From the NCBI GenBank assembly GCA_964599885.1, contig CAZRHH010000002.1:1-64000 (forward strand): a DNA stretch of 64,000 nt. The letters are read 5' to 3'. Below the pieces are notes generated by a model, which made no database searches, was not told the origin of the DNA, and worked only from the letters and a program-made list of their open reading frames with translations. Position 1 is the stretch's first letter, and each line of letters opens with the position of its first letter. Positions 52,207 through 60,427 of the stretch are shown one piece after another. The stretch is from CAZRHH01 sp964599885 (GTDB lineage: Bacteria; Chloroflexota; Dehalococcoidia; DSTF01; JACRBR01). The translations under genes were made by a program, and so were the position numbers.

Positions 52207-53007
52207 CTACGCCCCCAGTTCCCGTGAGCGTTGATACGCCGCCTCGATCGCATCGATGATCGCGCCGCGCACGCCGGCGTTCTCGAGCGCCATCAGCCCG
52301 GCGGCCGTTGTGCCCGCGGGCGATGTCACTTCATTCCGGAGCTGCGCGGGGTGCTTGCCGGTCGCCTCGGCGTACTTCGCTGAGCCGATGAACGTCTGCA
52401 GCGCCAGCATTTCGGCGACGTCGCGCTTGAAACCAACGTGGACGCCCGCGTCGATGAATGCTTCGAGCAGCATGAAGACGAAGCCGGGACCGCTGCCGGA
52501 CAGCGCCGTCGCCATATCAAGATACTTCTCGTCGTCCACGTAGACCTCGCGGCCCATCGCGCCGAGGACGGCGCCGATCTGCGCGCGGCCGGCTTCTTCG
52601 ACCTCGGGTGTCGCCGTCCAGACGCTCATGCCTTCGCCGATCGCCGCCGGCGTGTTGGGCATGACGCGGACGATGGCGGCGTGGCTCAGCGCGCGGGCGA
52701 TCTTGTCGATCGGCACGCCGGCCATAATCGACATGACGTTCTGGTCGCGATGGATCTGCCCGCGCAAGACGTGCGCTGCCGCGTCGAATTCCTGCGGCTT
52801 GATGGCGAAGATGACGAGATCCGCGCCGTCGACGGCTTGCGTCGCGTCGGACGTTGTCTGGACACCGTACGCGCCGTTGACGATGGAGCAGCGTTCGTCG
52901 TTGATTTCGGCGACGTGGACATCGCTCGGCTTAACGATGCCCTTTGCGATCGTCGCGCTGAGCATCGCCTCGCCCATGAATCCGCAGCCGATGAGTCCGA
53001 GTTTCAC
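52207..53007 (-). CDS. proC: Pyrroline-5-carboxylate reductase
   Basis: The protein has 266 residues from GTG 53007. The NAD(P) loop is LGLIGCGFMGEAM, and IFAIKPQ, VRVMPNTPAAIGEGM and the C-terminal signature LRNEVTSPAGTTAAGL (dimer and active-site region) are typical. It makes proline from pyrroline-5-carboxylate. It lies 19 bp after yggS. Confidence 0.96.
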   Translation of the reverse strand: MKLGLIGCGFMGEAMLSATIAKGIVKPSDVHVAEINDERCSIVNGAYGVQTTSDATQAVDGADLVIFAIKPQEFDAAAHVLRGQIHRDQNVMSIMAGVPIDKIARALSHAAIVRVMPNTPAAIGEGMSVWTATPEVEEAGRAQIGAVLGAMGREVYVDDEKYLDMATALSGSGPGFVFMLLEAFIDAGVHVGFKRDVAEMLALQTFIGSAKYAEATGKHPAQLRNEVTSPAGTTAAGLMALENAGVRGAIIDAIEAAYQRSRELGA

Positions 53008-53026
53008 GTGCGGCCCTGCCCGGCGC

Positions 53027-53725
53027 TCACCCCATCCGGGGACCGAAGATCGCTCTGCCCACGCGTACCATCGTCGCGCCTTCTTCGACGGCGACCTCAA
53101 AATCGTCCGTCATACCCATCGACAGTTCGCGCAGCCCAAGCGCGTCGCGCAGCTCCCGAAGCCGCTGGAACACTGGCCGCACCGACTCCACGTCCGGCGT
53201 CTGCGGCGCTACCGTCATCAGCCCAAGCAGTTCGAGCTGCGGCAACGACGCGATGTGCTGCGCCAGCGCGTCCGCCTCGCCCGGCCCTACGCCGAACTTC
53301 GACGCTTCTCCCGCGACGTTGACCTCGATCAGCACGCCCACGCGGCGCCTTGCATGCCGATCGATGGCGTCGGCAAGTCGTCCGGAATCAACGCTGTGGA
53401 GTATATCAAAGAGTCCGACGGCTGCTGCCGCCTTGTTGGTCTGTAGATGGCCGACGAGATGCCAGCGCGGCGCGATCTGTTGCGCGCGCAACGCATCGAT
53501 CTTTGCTGATGCCTCTTGTACGCGGTTCTCACCGAAATCGAGCAGCCCCGCGGCGTGCGCCAGAGCAACGGCCCCGGCAGGATGCGTCTTTGAGATGCCA
53601 ATCAGCGTAACGCTGGAGGACGCTCGGCCGGCACGCTCACAGGCGGCGGCGATGCGCGTTCTCACGGCAGCGATGCGCCTGCCGATATCGTTCAGCGAGC
53701 TGTCAACGTCTTGAGTCGCGTCCAC
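53027..53725 (-). CDS. YggS-family PLP homeostasis protein
   Basis: The protein has 232 residues from GTG 53725; no ATG is better placed, and its 5' end overlaps the upstream gene by 34 bp. It is an alanine-racemase-like TIM barrel that binds PLP without known catalytic turnover. IGISKTHP holds the PLP Lys, WHLVGHLQTNKA and a later GLMTVAP and LSMGMTDDFEVAV are the hallmarks. It balances free PLP. Neighbours proC and yggT are classic. Confidence 0.94.
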   Translation of the reverse strand: MDATQDVDSSLNDIGRRIAAVRTRIAAACERAGRASSSVTLIGISKTHPAGAVALAHAAGLLDFGENRVQEASAKIDALRAQQIAPRWHLVGHLQTNKAAAAVGLFDILHSVDSGRLADAIDRHARRRVGVLIEVNVAGEASKFGVGPGEADALAQHIASLPQLELLGLMTVAPQTPDVESVRPVFQRLRELRDALGLRELSMGMTDDFEVAVEEGATMVRVGRAIFGPRMG

Positions 53726-54505
53726 GTATCGGCATCTTCCGGGATCCAGTCGTTGAACGATAGACCTTCTCGCTCGCTCGCCGTGCTCACCATCCCGCGA
53801 AACGACATTCGGCCAACCGTCAGGTGGTCCCATGCCACTCGGTACATCCATCGGACCTTCGGTGGCACGGGGACGGCGCGCGTCCAGGCTTCGATCAGGC
53901 GCGAGAGGAACGCGTGATCTTGCGCCGTGAAGTGTCCGAGGACGGCGGCCAGGTACGGACTTGGCGCGTCGATGTCATCGCTGTCGTCCGGCCTGCCCTT
54001 GATGCGCGACGCGATGAGTTCGATGATCTCGTCCCAATTTTCGACGCGGGCCGGGAAGTCGCGCTCGTTGGCGACGGCGAGCAAGTTGAATTGAAGCGGA
54101 GACGACCGCTTGCGCCGCTCGTCCTTGAACGAGACGACTCCCCACAGCGCGCAGGCGGCGCGATTCGCCGCGACGATCTCGAATGGCATCGTTCGACACG
54201 AACTGCGGCCAATCGACGGTTTCGACAGTCTCCTGCAGTTCTTCGATCGTGTAAAAGTACGCGGGCACGTCTGCAAACAAGGTACGGACAGGTGCAAATC
54301 CGGCTCCCTGCCGAATCGCGTTCGACTCGCCCCGTTCGAGCCGCAGCGCGAGCAACGCTTCCAGCGTGTCGTGCTTCGGGTGGCGACGGCCGATCTCATA
54401 GCCGCGGATCGTTTCCGCCGAGACGCCCGCGAGCGCACCCAGGCGCCCGCGCCCGAGGTCGAGCCGCTTTCGCGCATCGAAGAGTCGTTTGCGCCAGTCG
54501 TCCAT
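53692..54505 (-). pseudogene. XRE-family regulator with MmyB-like ligand domain, frameshifted
   Basis: From ATG 54505 the first frame encodes an HTH (RLGALAGVSAETIRGYEIGR) and the start of the ligand domain up to VDWPQFVSND. The rest continues in another frame from MPFEIVAANRAACALWG through DFPARVENWDEIIELI to LTAR at 53692. A shift of one or two bases near 54189 joins them. The whole (about 270 residues) is the usual XRE plus MmyB-like domain layout. It may be a pseudogene or a sequence error. A near-leaderless promoter lies directly upstream. Confidence 0.75.
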
Positions 54506-54515
54506 AGTGACGGGG

Positions 54516-54543
54516 ATGATAGCTCATCTACGCGCAAATGCAA
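54516..54543 (-). promoter_or_regulatory. Promoter with ATGCAAC repeats before the XRE gene
   Basis: On the minus strand, -35 TTGCAT (54538-54543), 16-bp spacer, -10 TATCAT (54516-54521). Transcription would begin only a few bases before ATG 54505. A second copy of GTTGCAT lies 14 bp upstream (54552-54558), so the pair could be an operator for autoregulation. Confidence 0.5.
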
Positions 54544-54580
54544 CGTTACCGATGCAACTCACGCGTTCCCTATGGGAGCC

Positions 54581-55255
54581 TTACGTTCGCAGCGTGTAGC
54601 CGACGCCTCGTACGGTATGGATGAGCGGTGAGATGAAGCCGCGGTCGATCTTGTTCCTGAGGTAGTGGATGTAGATGTCGACGACGTTGCTGGCGAATTC
54701 CCTGTCGTACTGCCAGACATGATCGAGAATCTGACTCCGGCTCAGCACCTGTCCCTGATGGCGAAGCAACAGCTCGAGAAGCTGGAACTCCTTCACGGTC
54801 AGTTCGATCTCTTTCTCGCCGCGGATCGCGCTATGGCGTCCGATATCGAGCATGAGGTCTCCAGCGCGCAGTTCGTCACGGTGCGCACCGTTGCGGACGG
54901 AGCGGCGACCGAGCGCGCGTACGCGAGCGAGCAGCTCCGCGACGGCAAATGGCTTCACCATATAGTCATCCGCGCCTGAATCGAGCCCGCGCACGCGATC
55001 GTCGACCTCGACGCGCGCTGTCATCATCAGTACGGGCGTCTGGACGTTCCGTTGCCTGAGTCGGCGGCAGATCTCGAAGCCATTCGGTTCCGGCAGACCG
55101 ATGTCGAGTACGATCACGTCGAATTTCGCGTCGGAGCCGAGTTCAAGCGCCGTCGTTCCGTCCGCGGCGGCGGTCACGTCGTAGCCTTCTTCTTCGAAGA
55201 CCCGCCGGACAGCACGCGCCAGCCGCAGATCGTCTTCGGCAAGCAGAATGTTCAT
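54581..55255 (-). CDS. OmpR/PhoB-family response regulator
   Basis: This 224-residue protein has a receiver domain (AEDD at 6-9, phospho-acceptor Asp51 in VLDIGLP, MMTAR, conserved Lys in MVKPF) and a winged-helix DNA-binding domain starting near residue 125, with ELTVKEFQLLELLLRHQGQV and YIHYLRNKID. No histidine kinase is adjacent, so the partner is elsewhere. AAGGGG precedes ATG 55255. It is the only intact DNA-binding regulator next to the broken XRE gene. Confidence 0.95.
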   Translation of the reverse strand: MNILLAEDDLRLARAVRRVFEEEGYDVTAAADGTTALELGSDAKFDVIVLDIGLPEPNGFEICRRLRQRNVQTPVLMMTARVEVDDRVRGLDSGADDYMVKPFAVAELLARVRALGRRSVRNGAHRDELRAGDLMLDIGRHSAIRGEKEIELTVKEFQLLELLLRHQGQVLSRSQILDHVWQYDREFASNVVDIYIHYLRNKIDRGFISPLIHTVRGVGYTLRT

Positions 55256-55369
55256 CTATGCACCCCTTATGCACACATGATAGAAAACGAACCCGCGTGC
55301 TTTGCGCTGTACGGCACACAGTCATCTCTCATCTACTGCCAGCGTAGAGATAACCGCAGATATGCTGAA

Positions 55370-55789
55370 CTATGCGCGATAGCGGATGGTGGGCGCGCTG
55401 GATTCGCGCCACTCCAGAAAACGCTCCGGCCCGAGTGAAGCGAACTCCGCGCGCATTTGTTCGATGTCCTCAAGGATTGACAACGTTTGCACGCCGAACT
55501 GCTCCGGCGCGAACGCGCGCAGCTTTTCCGCCGCGGCATCCAGCAGCTTGATCACGCCCGGATACTCGCGCCGTGCGAAGTGCACCAGCGCCGCCGCCAA
55601 CTGGATGATTCCCTGGAAAAACTGCCGCTCCGGCCACGGCGTCACCATCCAGAGGTCCTCGAGCGTTTCGTGCGACTCGAAGTAGAAGCCCTCGTTGAAC
55701 TCGTCGACCGCCTTGTAAAACTCGCCAAGCCGCGCCTGTAGCTCGGGCAATGAAAGGATCGGCGCGTTTTTCAGCGGCGCATCGGGCAC
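55370..55789 (-). CDS. DUF309-family protein
   Basis: The protein has 139 residues from GTG 55789, preceded by GGAGGAG. It is all-helical with the family motif FESHETLEDLW (37-47), in which Glu38, His40, Glu41 and Glu44 probably form a metal site. The reaction is unknown. It is divergent from the zinc alcohol dehydrogenase gene, with about 107 bp between them. Confidence 0.88.
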   Translation of the reverse strand: MPDAPLKNAPILSLPELQARLGEFYKAVDEFNEGFYFESHETLEDLWMVTPWPERQFFQGIIQLAAALVHFARREYPGVIKLLDAAAEKLRAFAPEQFGVQTLSILEDIEQMRAEFASLGPERFLEWRESSAPTIRYRA

Positions 55790-55896
55790 GGCTCCTCCGG
55801 TCTCGCCCGTCACTTCCAATTGAAGCAAGGCGAGCGTATGGCTATTGTACGGGCGACCGGCGCGGCAATCGCGAAAGCCAGCGAGAGAGAGGATGC

Positions 55897-56923
55897 ATGA
55901 AAGCCGTGCGCCTGCACCAGCCACGGAGCGTTGACGCCTACGTGTACGAGGATGCGCCGGATCCGGTCGCCGGTGCGGGCGATGTACTCGTGCGCGTGAA
56001 GGCCGTCGCACTGAACCACCTCGAGGCGTGGGCGGCGAAGGCGCCGGACTCCCCGCGCTACGACACGCCCCGCATTTTGGGCGCTGATGTGGCGGGCGTC
56101 GTGGAGTCGGTCGGCCCTGGCGTGACCAGGGTGAAGCCCGACGATGAAGTGATCCTCCATCCGGGCGTGGGCTGCGGGACGTGCGAGCGCTGTCTGGACG
56201 GCGACGACAACCTCTGCGAGCGCTACCACCTGATCGGCCAGGGGCGCGACGGCGGCATGGCGGAGCTCGTCGTCGTGCCAGCGGCGAATGTGTTTCGGAA
56301 GCCGCCGAACCTCTCGTTCGAGGAAGCGGCGTCGATCCGCTCGTGTTCACGACGGCGATCCACATGATCCTCACGCGCGCACACTTGAAGTACGGCGAAA
56401 CGGTACTCGTCAATGCAGCGGGAAGCGGCGTGGGCGTTGCCGCGATCCAGATCGCGAAGCTGCACGGGGCGCGCGTGATCGCGAGCGCCGGTTCCGATGC
56501 GAAGCTCGCACGCGCGCGCGACCTCGGCGCAGACGAGGGCATCAACTACACGACCCAGGATCTGGCGGCAGAAGCACGAGAGCTGACCGGCGGCCGCGGC
56601 GTCGATATGGTCGTGGAGAACGTCGGCGGGGACATCTTCGAGAAGAGCATCAAAGCGCTCGCGCGCAACGGCCGCGTCGTCACGTGCGGCGCGACGGCGA
56701 CGGGGAACGCGACGTTCAGCGTGCGCCGTTTCTTTCTGGCTCATCAGACGATCTACGGTTCGTTTATGGGAACCAAGGCGGAGATGCTGCGCTACGCGCC
56801 GTGCTTCGCCGACGGGCGGCTGCGGCCCGTCGTCGACAAGGTGTACGCGTTGCGCGACGCCCCGAGGCGGTCTCGCGAATGATGCAGCGCGAACAGTTTG
56901 GGAAGATTGTGCTGGTTCCTTAG
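55897..56923 (+). pseudogene. Zinc-type alcohol dehydrogenase / quinone-oxidoreductase family, two frameshifts
   Basis: The frame from ATG 55897 (after GAGAGAGG) encodes MKAVRLHQPRSVDAYVYED and structural-zinc Cys in GVGCGTCERCLDGDDNLC, then breaks after SFEEAAS. The family resumes as PLVFTTAIHMILTRAHL and the NAD(P) loop AAGSGVGVAAIQIAK, then breaks again near VYALRDA and ends PEAVSRMMQREQFGKIVL plus stop. Single C deletions at about 56337 (CC for CCC) and 56860 (CCCC for CCCCC) restore one 340-residue protein. Both lie in C runs, so sequencing error is as likely as decay. Confidence 0.8.
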
Positions 56924-56947
56924 CGTTCGCTGACAGATGGAGGCGCA

Positions 56948-57361
56948 TTGGCCGAGTACGCGAAACCACTCCCATACCCGAGTCCCGAAACGCAGCCCTT
57001 CTGGGATGCGTGCAAGCGGCATGAGTTGTCGCTGCCGTACTGCCCGAAGTGCGAGAAGTTCTTCTTCTACCCGCGCAAGTTCTGTCCGGCGTGTTTCTCG
57101 TGGGATGTCGAGTGGCGCGCTTGCAGCGGCCGCGGGACGTTATATACATTCGCCATCCAGTTCCGGCCGCAGATGCCGGGCTTTACACCGCCGTACGTGA
57201 CCGCGATCGTGCAACTCGACGAAGGACCGCGGCTGATGACGAATCTTGTGGGCATCGATCCATCGCCCGAGGTGATCCGATGCGACATTCCGGTAGAAGT
57301 CGTGTGGGAAGACGCGACCGACGAGGTCACGCTGCCGCTCTTTCGGCCGGTGGCGTCATGA
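56948..57361 (+). CDS. DUF35 zinc-ribbon/OB-fold protein (ChsH2/BbsA-like)
   Basis: The protein has 137 residues from TTG 56948 with GGAGG upstream. The N-terminal helix binds acyl-CoA in relatives (ETQPFWDACKRHEL), the rubredoxin-like zinc ribbon is CPKC and CPAC (32-49 region), and an OB fold follows (GTLYTFAIQFRP, PPYVTAIVQLDEGPRLMTN). DUF35 proteins partner thiolase-like enzymes. The stop overlaps the next thiolase-fold gene by 4 bp, so it is an obligate neighbour. Confidence 0.88.
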   Translation: MAEYAKPLPYPSPETQPFWDACKRHELSLPYCPKCEKFFFYPRKFCPACFSWDVEWRACSGRGTLYTFAIQFRPQMPGFTPPYVTAIVQLDEGPRLMTNLVGIDPSPEVIRCDIPVEVVWEDATDEVTLPLFRPVAS

Positions 57362-58518
57362 GCCTCAAAAACAAGATCGCAATCGTCGGCGCGGACGAGA
57401 CAGACAGCATTGGCATCGTGCCAGACATGACGCCGATCATGATGCACGCTGAGGCCGCGCGAAACGCATTGCGCGATGCCGGCATCGAAAAGTCTCAAGT
57501 GGACGCAGTGTTTACGGCCGACGGGTCGCCGATGTCCGGCACGCAGCTCTGCGAGTACATGGGCATCCGGCCGAACTACATCGACAACACGATGACCGGC
57601 GGTTCGTCCTTCGTCATCCACGTCGAGCACGCGGCGGCGGCGATCAGCGCGGGGCTTTGCAGCGTGGCGCTGATCACGCACGGCGAGACCGGGTACAGCG
57701 GGCGTAGACGCCGAGGCCCGCGCGGCGGCGGCGGCTTCGACAGTTCGCTGCCCGCGGCGCAGTTCGAAGTGCCGTTCGGGGTCGGCGGCGCGCCGAGCGC
57801 GTACTGCATGGCGGCGATGCGCCATATGCACGAGTACGGCACGACGAGCGAGCATCTCGCGGAGATCGCCGTCGCGACGCGCAAGTGGGCGCAACTCAAC
57901 CCGAAAGCGATGATGCAAGACGATTTAACGATCGAGGACGTGCTGTCGTCTCGCTGGATCGCGTATCCGTTTCACATTTTCGACTGCTGCCTGGTGACCG
58001 ACGCCGGCGGCGCGATCGTCCTCACGAGCGCAGAACGGGCACGCGAATTCGCGAAGAAGCCAGTCTGGGTACTCGGATCGGGAGAGGCGACGACGCACCA
58101 GACGCTGCTTGGCATGGACGACATCACGCGGACGCCGGCGCGGTATTCGGGCAAGCGCGCGTTCGAGATGGCCGGCGTCACGCACGCCGACATCGATGTC
58201 GTCGAGGTCTACGATTCGTTCACGTACACGGCGCTGGTCACGCTCGAAGAGCTTGGTTTCTGCGAGAAGGGCGAGGGCGGCCCGTTCGTCGCGAACCAGC
58301 GCACGGCGCCCGGCGGCGACTTTCCGATGAACACGAACGGCGGCGGGCTGTCGTACACGCATCCCGGGATGTACGGAATGTTCATCCTCATCGAAGCCGT
58401 GCGCCAATTGCGCGGCGAATGCGGCGCCCGGCAGGTGCCGGACGCGAAGCTCGCGCTCGTCAACGGCACCGGCGGCACCCTGAGCGCCACCGGCACCCTC
58501 ATCCTCAGCCGGGACTAG
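57358..58518 (+). CDS. Thiolase-superfamily lipid-transfer-like protein lacking the nucleophilic Cys
   Basis: This 386-residue protein has the thiolase fold (IAIVGADETDS; DVVEVYDSFTY; THPGMYGMF). Where active thiolases have N-x-x-C-A-S, it reads MTGGSSF, so Gly81 replaces the Cys. The C-terminal CxGGG is NGTGGTLSATG and also lacks Cys. The His in the C-terminal block is kept. Steroid-side-chain retro-aldolases of the Ltp2 type have this pattern and need a DUF35 partner, exactly as encoded 4 bp upstream. A C-C lyase or aldolase is therefore more likely than a thiolase (inference). Confidence 0.82.
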   Translation: MSLKNKIAIVGADETDSIGIVPDMTPIMMHAEAARNALRDAGIEKSQVDAVFTADGSPMSGTQLCEYMGIRPNYIDNTMTGGSSFVIHVEHAAAAISAGLCSVALITHGETGYSGRRRRGPRGGGGFDSSLPAAQFEVPFGVGGAPSAYCMAAMRHMHEYGTTSEHLAEIAVATRKWAQLNPKAMMQDDLTIEDVLSSRWIAYPFHIFDCCLVTDAGGAIVLTSAERAREFAKKPVWVLGSGEATTHQTLLGMDDITRTPARYSGKRAFEMAGVTHADIDVVEVYDSFTYTALVTLEELGFCEKGEGGPFVANQRTAPGGDFPMNTNGGGLSYTHPGMYGMFILIEAVRQLRGECGARQVPDAKLALVNGTGGTLSATGTLILSRD

Positions 58519-58539
58519 CGCCCGACAGGTCTGCCCGGG

Positions 58540-58565
58540 TGATGTATACTGCGGTGTATACATCA
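58540..58565. promoter_or_regulatory. Perfect palindromic operator of the toxin-antitoxin module
   Basis: TGATGTATAC (58540-58549) and its exact reverse complement GTATACATCA (58556-58565) flank TGCGGT. TATACT (58545-58550) inside it can serve as the -10. Ribbon-helix-helix antitoxins usually repress from such sites, so autoregulation is likely. GGGAGG for the first gene follows 4 bp later. Confidence 0.75.
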
Positions 58566-58584
58566 CTTAGGGAGGCTCCTACCC

Positions 58585-58860
58585 ATGGCCATGGTACGGA
58601 CACAGATTTATCTTCCCGCGGACCTCGACGAGAAGCTGCGCAAGGAAGCCTCGGCCAGAAAGATCTCAAAGCCGGAGCTGATCCGCGAGCGGATCATCGG
58701 GATGTCAGCGCCCTCGCGCGATCCCGTGGCACGCCAACGCTTCCTAGACAGACTCGAAGAAGTGCAACGGCGCGCCGGGTTCGGACCCGGCACGGGCTGG
58801 AGATTCGATCGGAATGAGATTTACGATGAACGACTGGACAAACTGCGAGGTACTCGATGA
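58585..58860 (+). CDS. Ribbon-helix-helix antitoxin, first copy
   Basis: The protein has 91 residues. Its first 40 or so, MVRTQIYLPADLDEKLRKEA, give the strand and two helices of a CopG/Arc-type RHH DNA-binding dimer. The C-terminal tail ends with FDRNEIYDERLDKL, near-identical in layout to the second copy. The start may be ATG 58585 or ATG 58591. It overlaps the second antitoxin by ATGA. No toxin gene directly follows this copy, suggesting a duplication or a lost partner. Confidence 0.85.
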   Translation: MAMVRTQIYLPADLDEKLRKEASARKISKPELIRERIIGMSAPSRDPVARQRFLDRLEEVQRRAGFGPGTGWRFDRNEIYDERLDKLRGTR

Positions 58861-59159
58861 CCATGGTGCGTACGCAGATCTATCTTCCGGCCGACCTCGA
58901 CAAGAAGCTGCGAAAAGAGGCGGCGAAGAGAAAGATATCGAAGGCCGAGTTGATCCGGCAGCGGTTGGTTGACGCGTCGCGGGAAGGTCTTGACCCGGAG
59001 GCGAGACAAAGGTTCGTCGATCTACTGACGGCTGCACAGCAGCGCGCTGCCAACCGGCCAGATACGGGGCGGGGGTTCGATAGGAATGAGTATTACGATG
59101 AGCGAGCTGACGAACTACTTTCTCATCGACACGAACATCCTGATACACGCGGTGGATGA
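58857..59159 (+). CDS. Ribbon-helix-helix antitoxin, second copy
   Basis: The protein has 100 residues from ATG 58857. RHH core MVRTQIYLPADLDKKLRKEA, with tail FDRNEYYDERADELL and then an extension that runs through the toxin start. It overlaps the PIN toxin by 62 bp, so the two are tightly coupled. The tail is the likely toxin-binding part. Compared with the first copy it shares the DNA-binding face almost exactly but differs in the central helices. Confidence 0.88.
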   Translation: MTMVRTQIYLPADLDKKLRKEAAKRKISKAELIRQRLVDASREGLDPEARQRFVDLLTAAQQRAANRPDTGRGFDRNEYYDERADELLSHRHEHPDTRGG

Positions 59160-59559
59160 GACTTCGCGTACGGAGGTCGCATCGATCGTCGTTCGAGGAT
59201 TGACCGAAGCGCACCGCGGCGCGGTCACGACTCAAATCGTCGCGGAGTTCTTCGATGCGACAACGCGCCAAAGGTCCGGACGCATCGTTTTCAGCCGTGA
59301 GCAAGCGTCATTCGCGATTTCCGCACTGCTGAACTCTGCGCAATGCCTTGGTATGTCCCCGCCCGTGTTCCGCGAGGCCATGCGCTGCGCGCAGCGCTAC
59401 CAGATGCGCATCTACGATGCCCAAATCTGGGCCGTCGCCAGCAACTCCGGCATTCGCTTCGTGCTGACCGAAGACATGCTGTCGCAGCCCGAAATCGAAG
59501 GCGTGCGCTACGTGAACCCGTTCACGCCGGCGTTCCGGCTCGAACACATCGGCCTGTAG
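59098..59559 (+). CDS. PIN-domain toxin ribonuclease (VapC-like)
   Basis: The protein has 153 residues from ATG 59098 (ATG 59086 is an in-frame alternative). The four acidic residues of the PIN site can be placed: Asp11 in LIDTNIL, Glu50 in IVAEFF, Asp107 in IYDAQIW and Asp126 in TEDM. VapC-type toxins cut tRNA or rRNA and are held inactive by the paired antitoxin. The gene is intact. Confidence 0.9.
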   Translation: MSELTNYFLIDTNILIHAVDETSRTEVASIVVRGLTEAHRGAVTTQIVAEFFDATTRQRSGRIVFSREQASFAISALLNSAQCLGMSPPVFREAMRCAQRYQMRIYDAQIWAVASNSGIRFVLTEDMLSQPEIEGVRYVNPFTPAFRLEHIGL

Positions 59560-59605
59560 CGCATCCACACCTCACACCGTAAGTAGCGCCGAAACAGACG
59601 TTCGC

Positions 59606-59611
59606 TATACT
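59606..59611 (+). promoter_or_regulatory. Putative -10 element of the PHP gene
   Basis: TATACT lies about 35 bp before the TTG start at 59647. No clear -35. Confidence 0.35.
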
Positions 59612-59646
59612 GCTGCATCTCCCCGACCACAGCCAGGGACGCTCGA

Positions 59647-60333
59647 TTGCTGATTGATCTGCACACGCACACGCGCCCGCTTTCGTGGGACTCGTACCTG
59701 ACGCCCGACGACCTCGTCGAACGGTCGAAGCAGGCCGGGCTTGACGGCATCTGCCTCAGCGAGCACGACTATCTGTGGAATCCGGAGGATGTGATCGCGC
59801 TCAGCAAGCGGCATGACTACCTCGTGCTGCCGGCGATCGAGATCAACACCGACGACGGTCATATCCTCGTCTACGGCATCGACAAGTACGTCTACGGCAT
59901 GCACCGTTCGAGCGAACTCGCACGTTATGTCGATGACGCCAGCGGCGCGATGGTCGCCGCGCACCCCTACCGTCGCCAGATGCCGTGGTACATGGACAAC
60001 GAACGCGATTACGAAGACGCGCTCGTCCGCGCGTCGCGGAATCCGGCGTACGAATACTGCGTCGCGCTCGAGAAGCTCAACGGCCGCGGCACCGTCAAGG
60101 AGAACCAGTTCTCGGCGGCACTCTGCGACTACATGAAGATGCCCGGCACGGCCGGCACCGACTCGCACTCCCGCAGCGACATCGGCCGCGTAGCCACGAA
60201 CTTCGAGCGCGATATCACCGACGTCGCCGGCCTCATCGAAGAACTCAAGGGCGGCCGCTTCGACGCCGTTGACCTCACCGGCAAGCCGCATCGCCTCGAT
60301 TTGACGGCGCTATCCTCGCCGGAGTCGGCGTAG
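59647..60333 (+). CDS. PHP-domain metal-dependent phosphoesterase
   Basis: The protein has 228 residues from TTG 59647. Metal ligands of the PHP fold are in order: DLHTHT (4-9), SEHD, PAIEIN, AAHPY, GTDSH and a C-terminal HRLD. This arrangement resembles small stand-alone PHP phosphoesterases (YciV/RNase AM relatives) and not the PHP domain of a polymerase. The likely substrate is a nucleotide or short oligonucleotide. It is followed by a strong hairpin terminator. Confidence 0.85.
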   Translation: MLIDLHTHTRPLSWDSYLTPDDLVERSKQAGLDGICLSEHDYLWNPEDVIALSKRHDYLVLPAIEINTDDGHILVYGIDKYVYGMHRSSELARYVDDASGAMVAAHPYRRQMPWYMDNERDYEDALVRASRNPAYEYCVALEKLNGRGTVKENQFSAALCDYMKMPGTAGTDSHSRSDIGRVATNFERDITDVAGLIEELKGGRFDAVDLTGKPHRLDLTALSSPESA

Positions 60334-60365
60334 CGCCGCCTTCCACCTTCTTGGCCATCCAAATT

Positions 60366-60398
60366 GAAGAGGACTCGCGTCGATTGCGAGTCCTCTTC
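60366..60398. terminator. Strong bidirectional hairpin terminator
   Basis: GAAGAGGACTCGC (60366-60378), loop GTCGATT, and GCGAGTCCTCTTC (60386-60398): a perfect 13-bp stem between the convergent PHP and thiolase genes. The minus strand is followed by AATTT. Confidence 0.8.
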
Positions 60399-60427
60399 GA
60401 TTGTTCGTGATCACCGTCGACGGCGTG

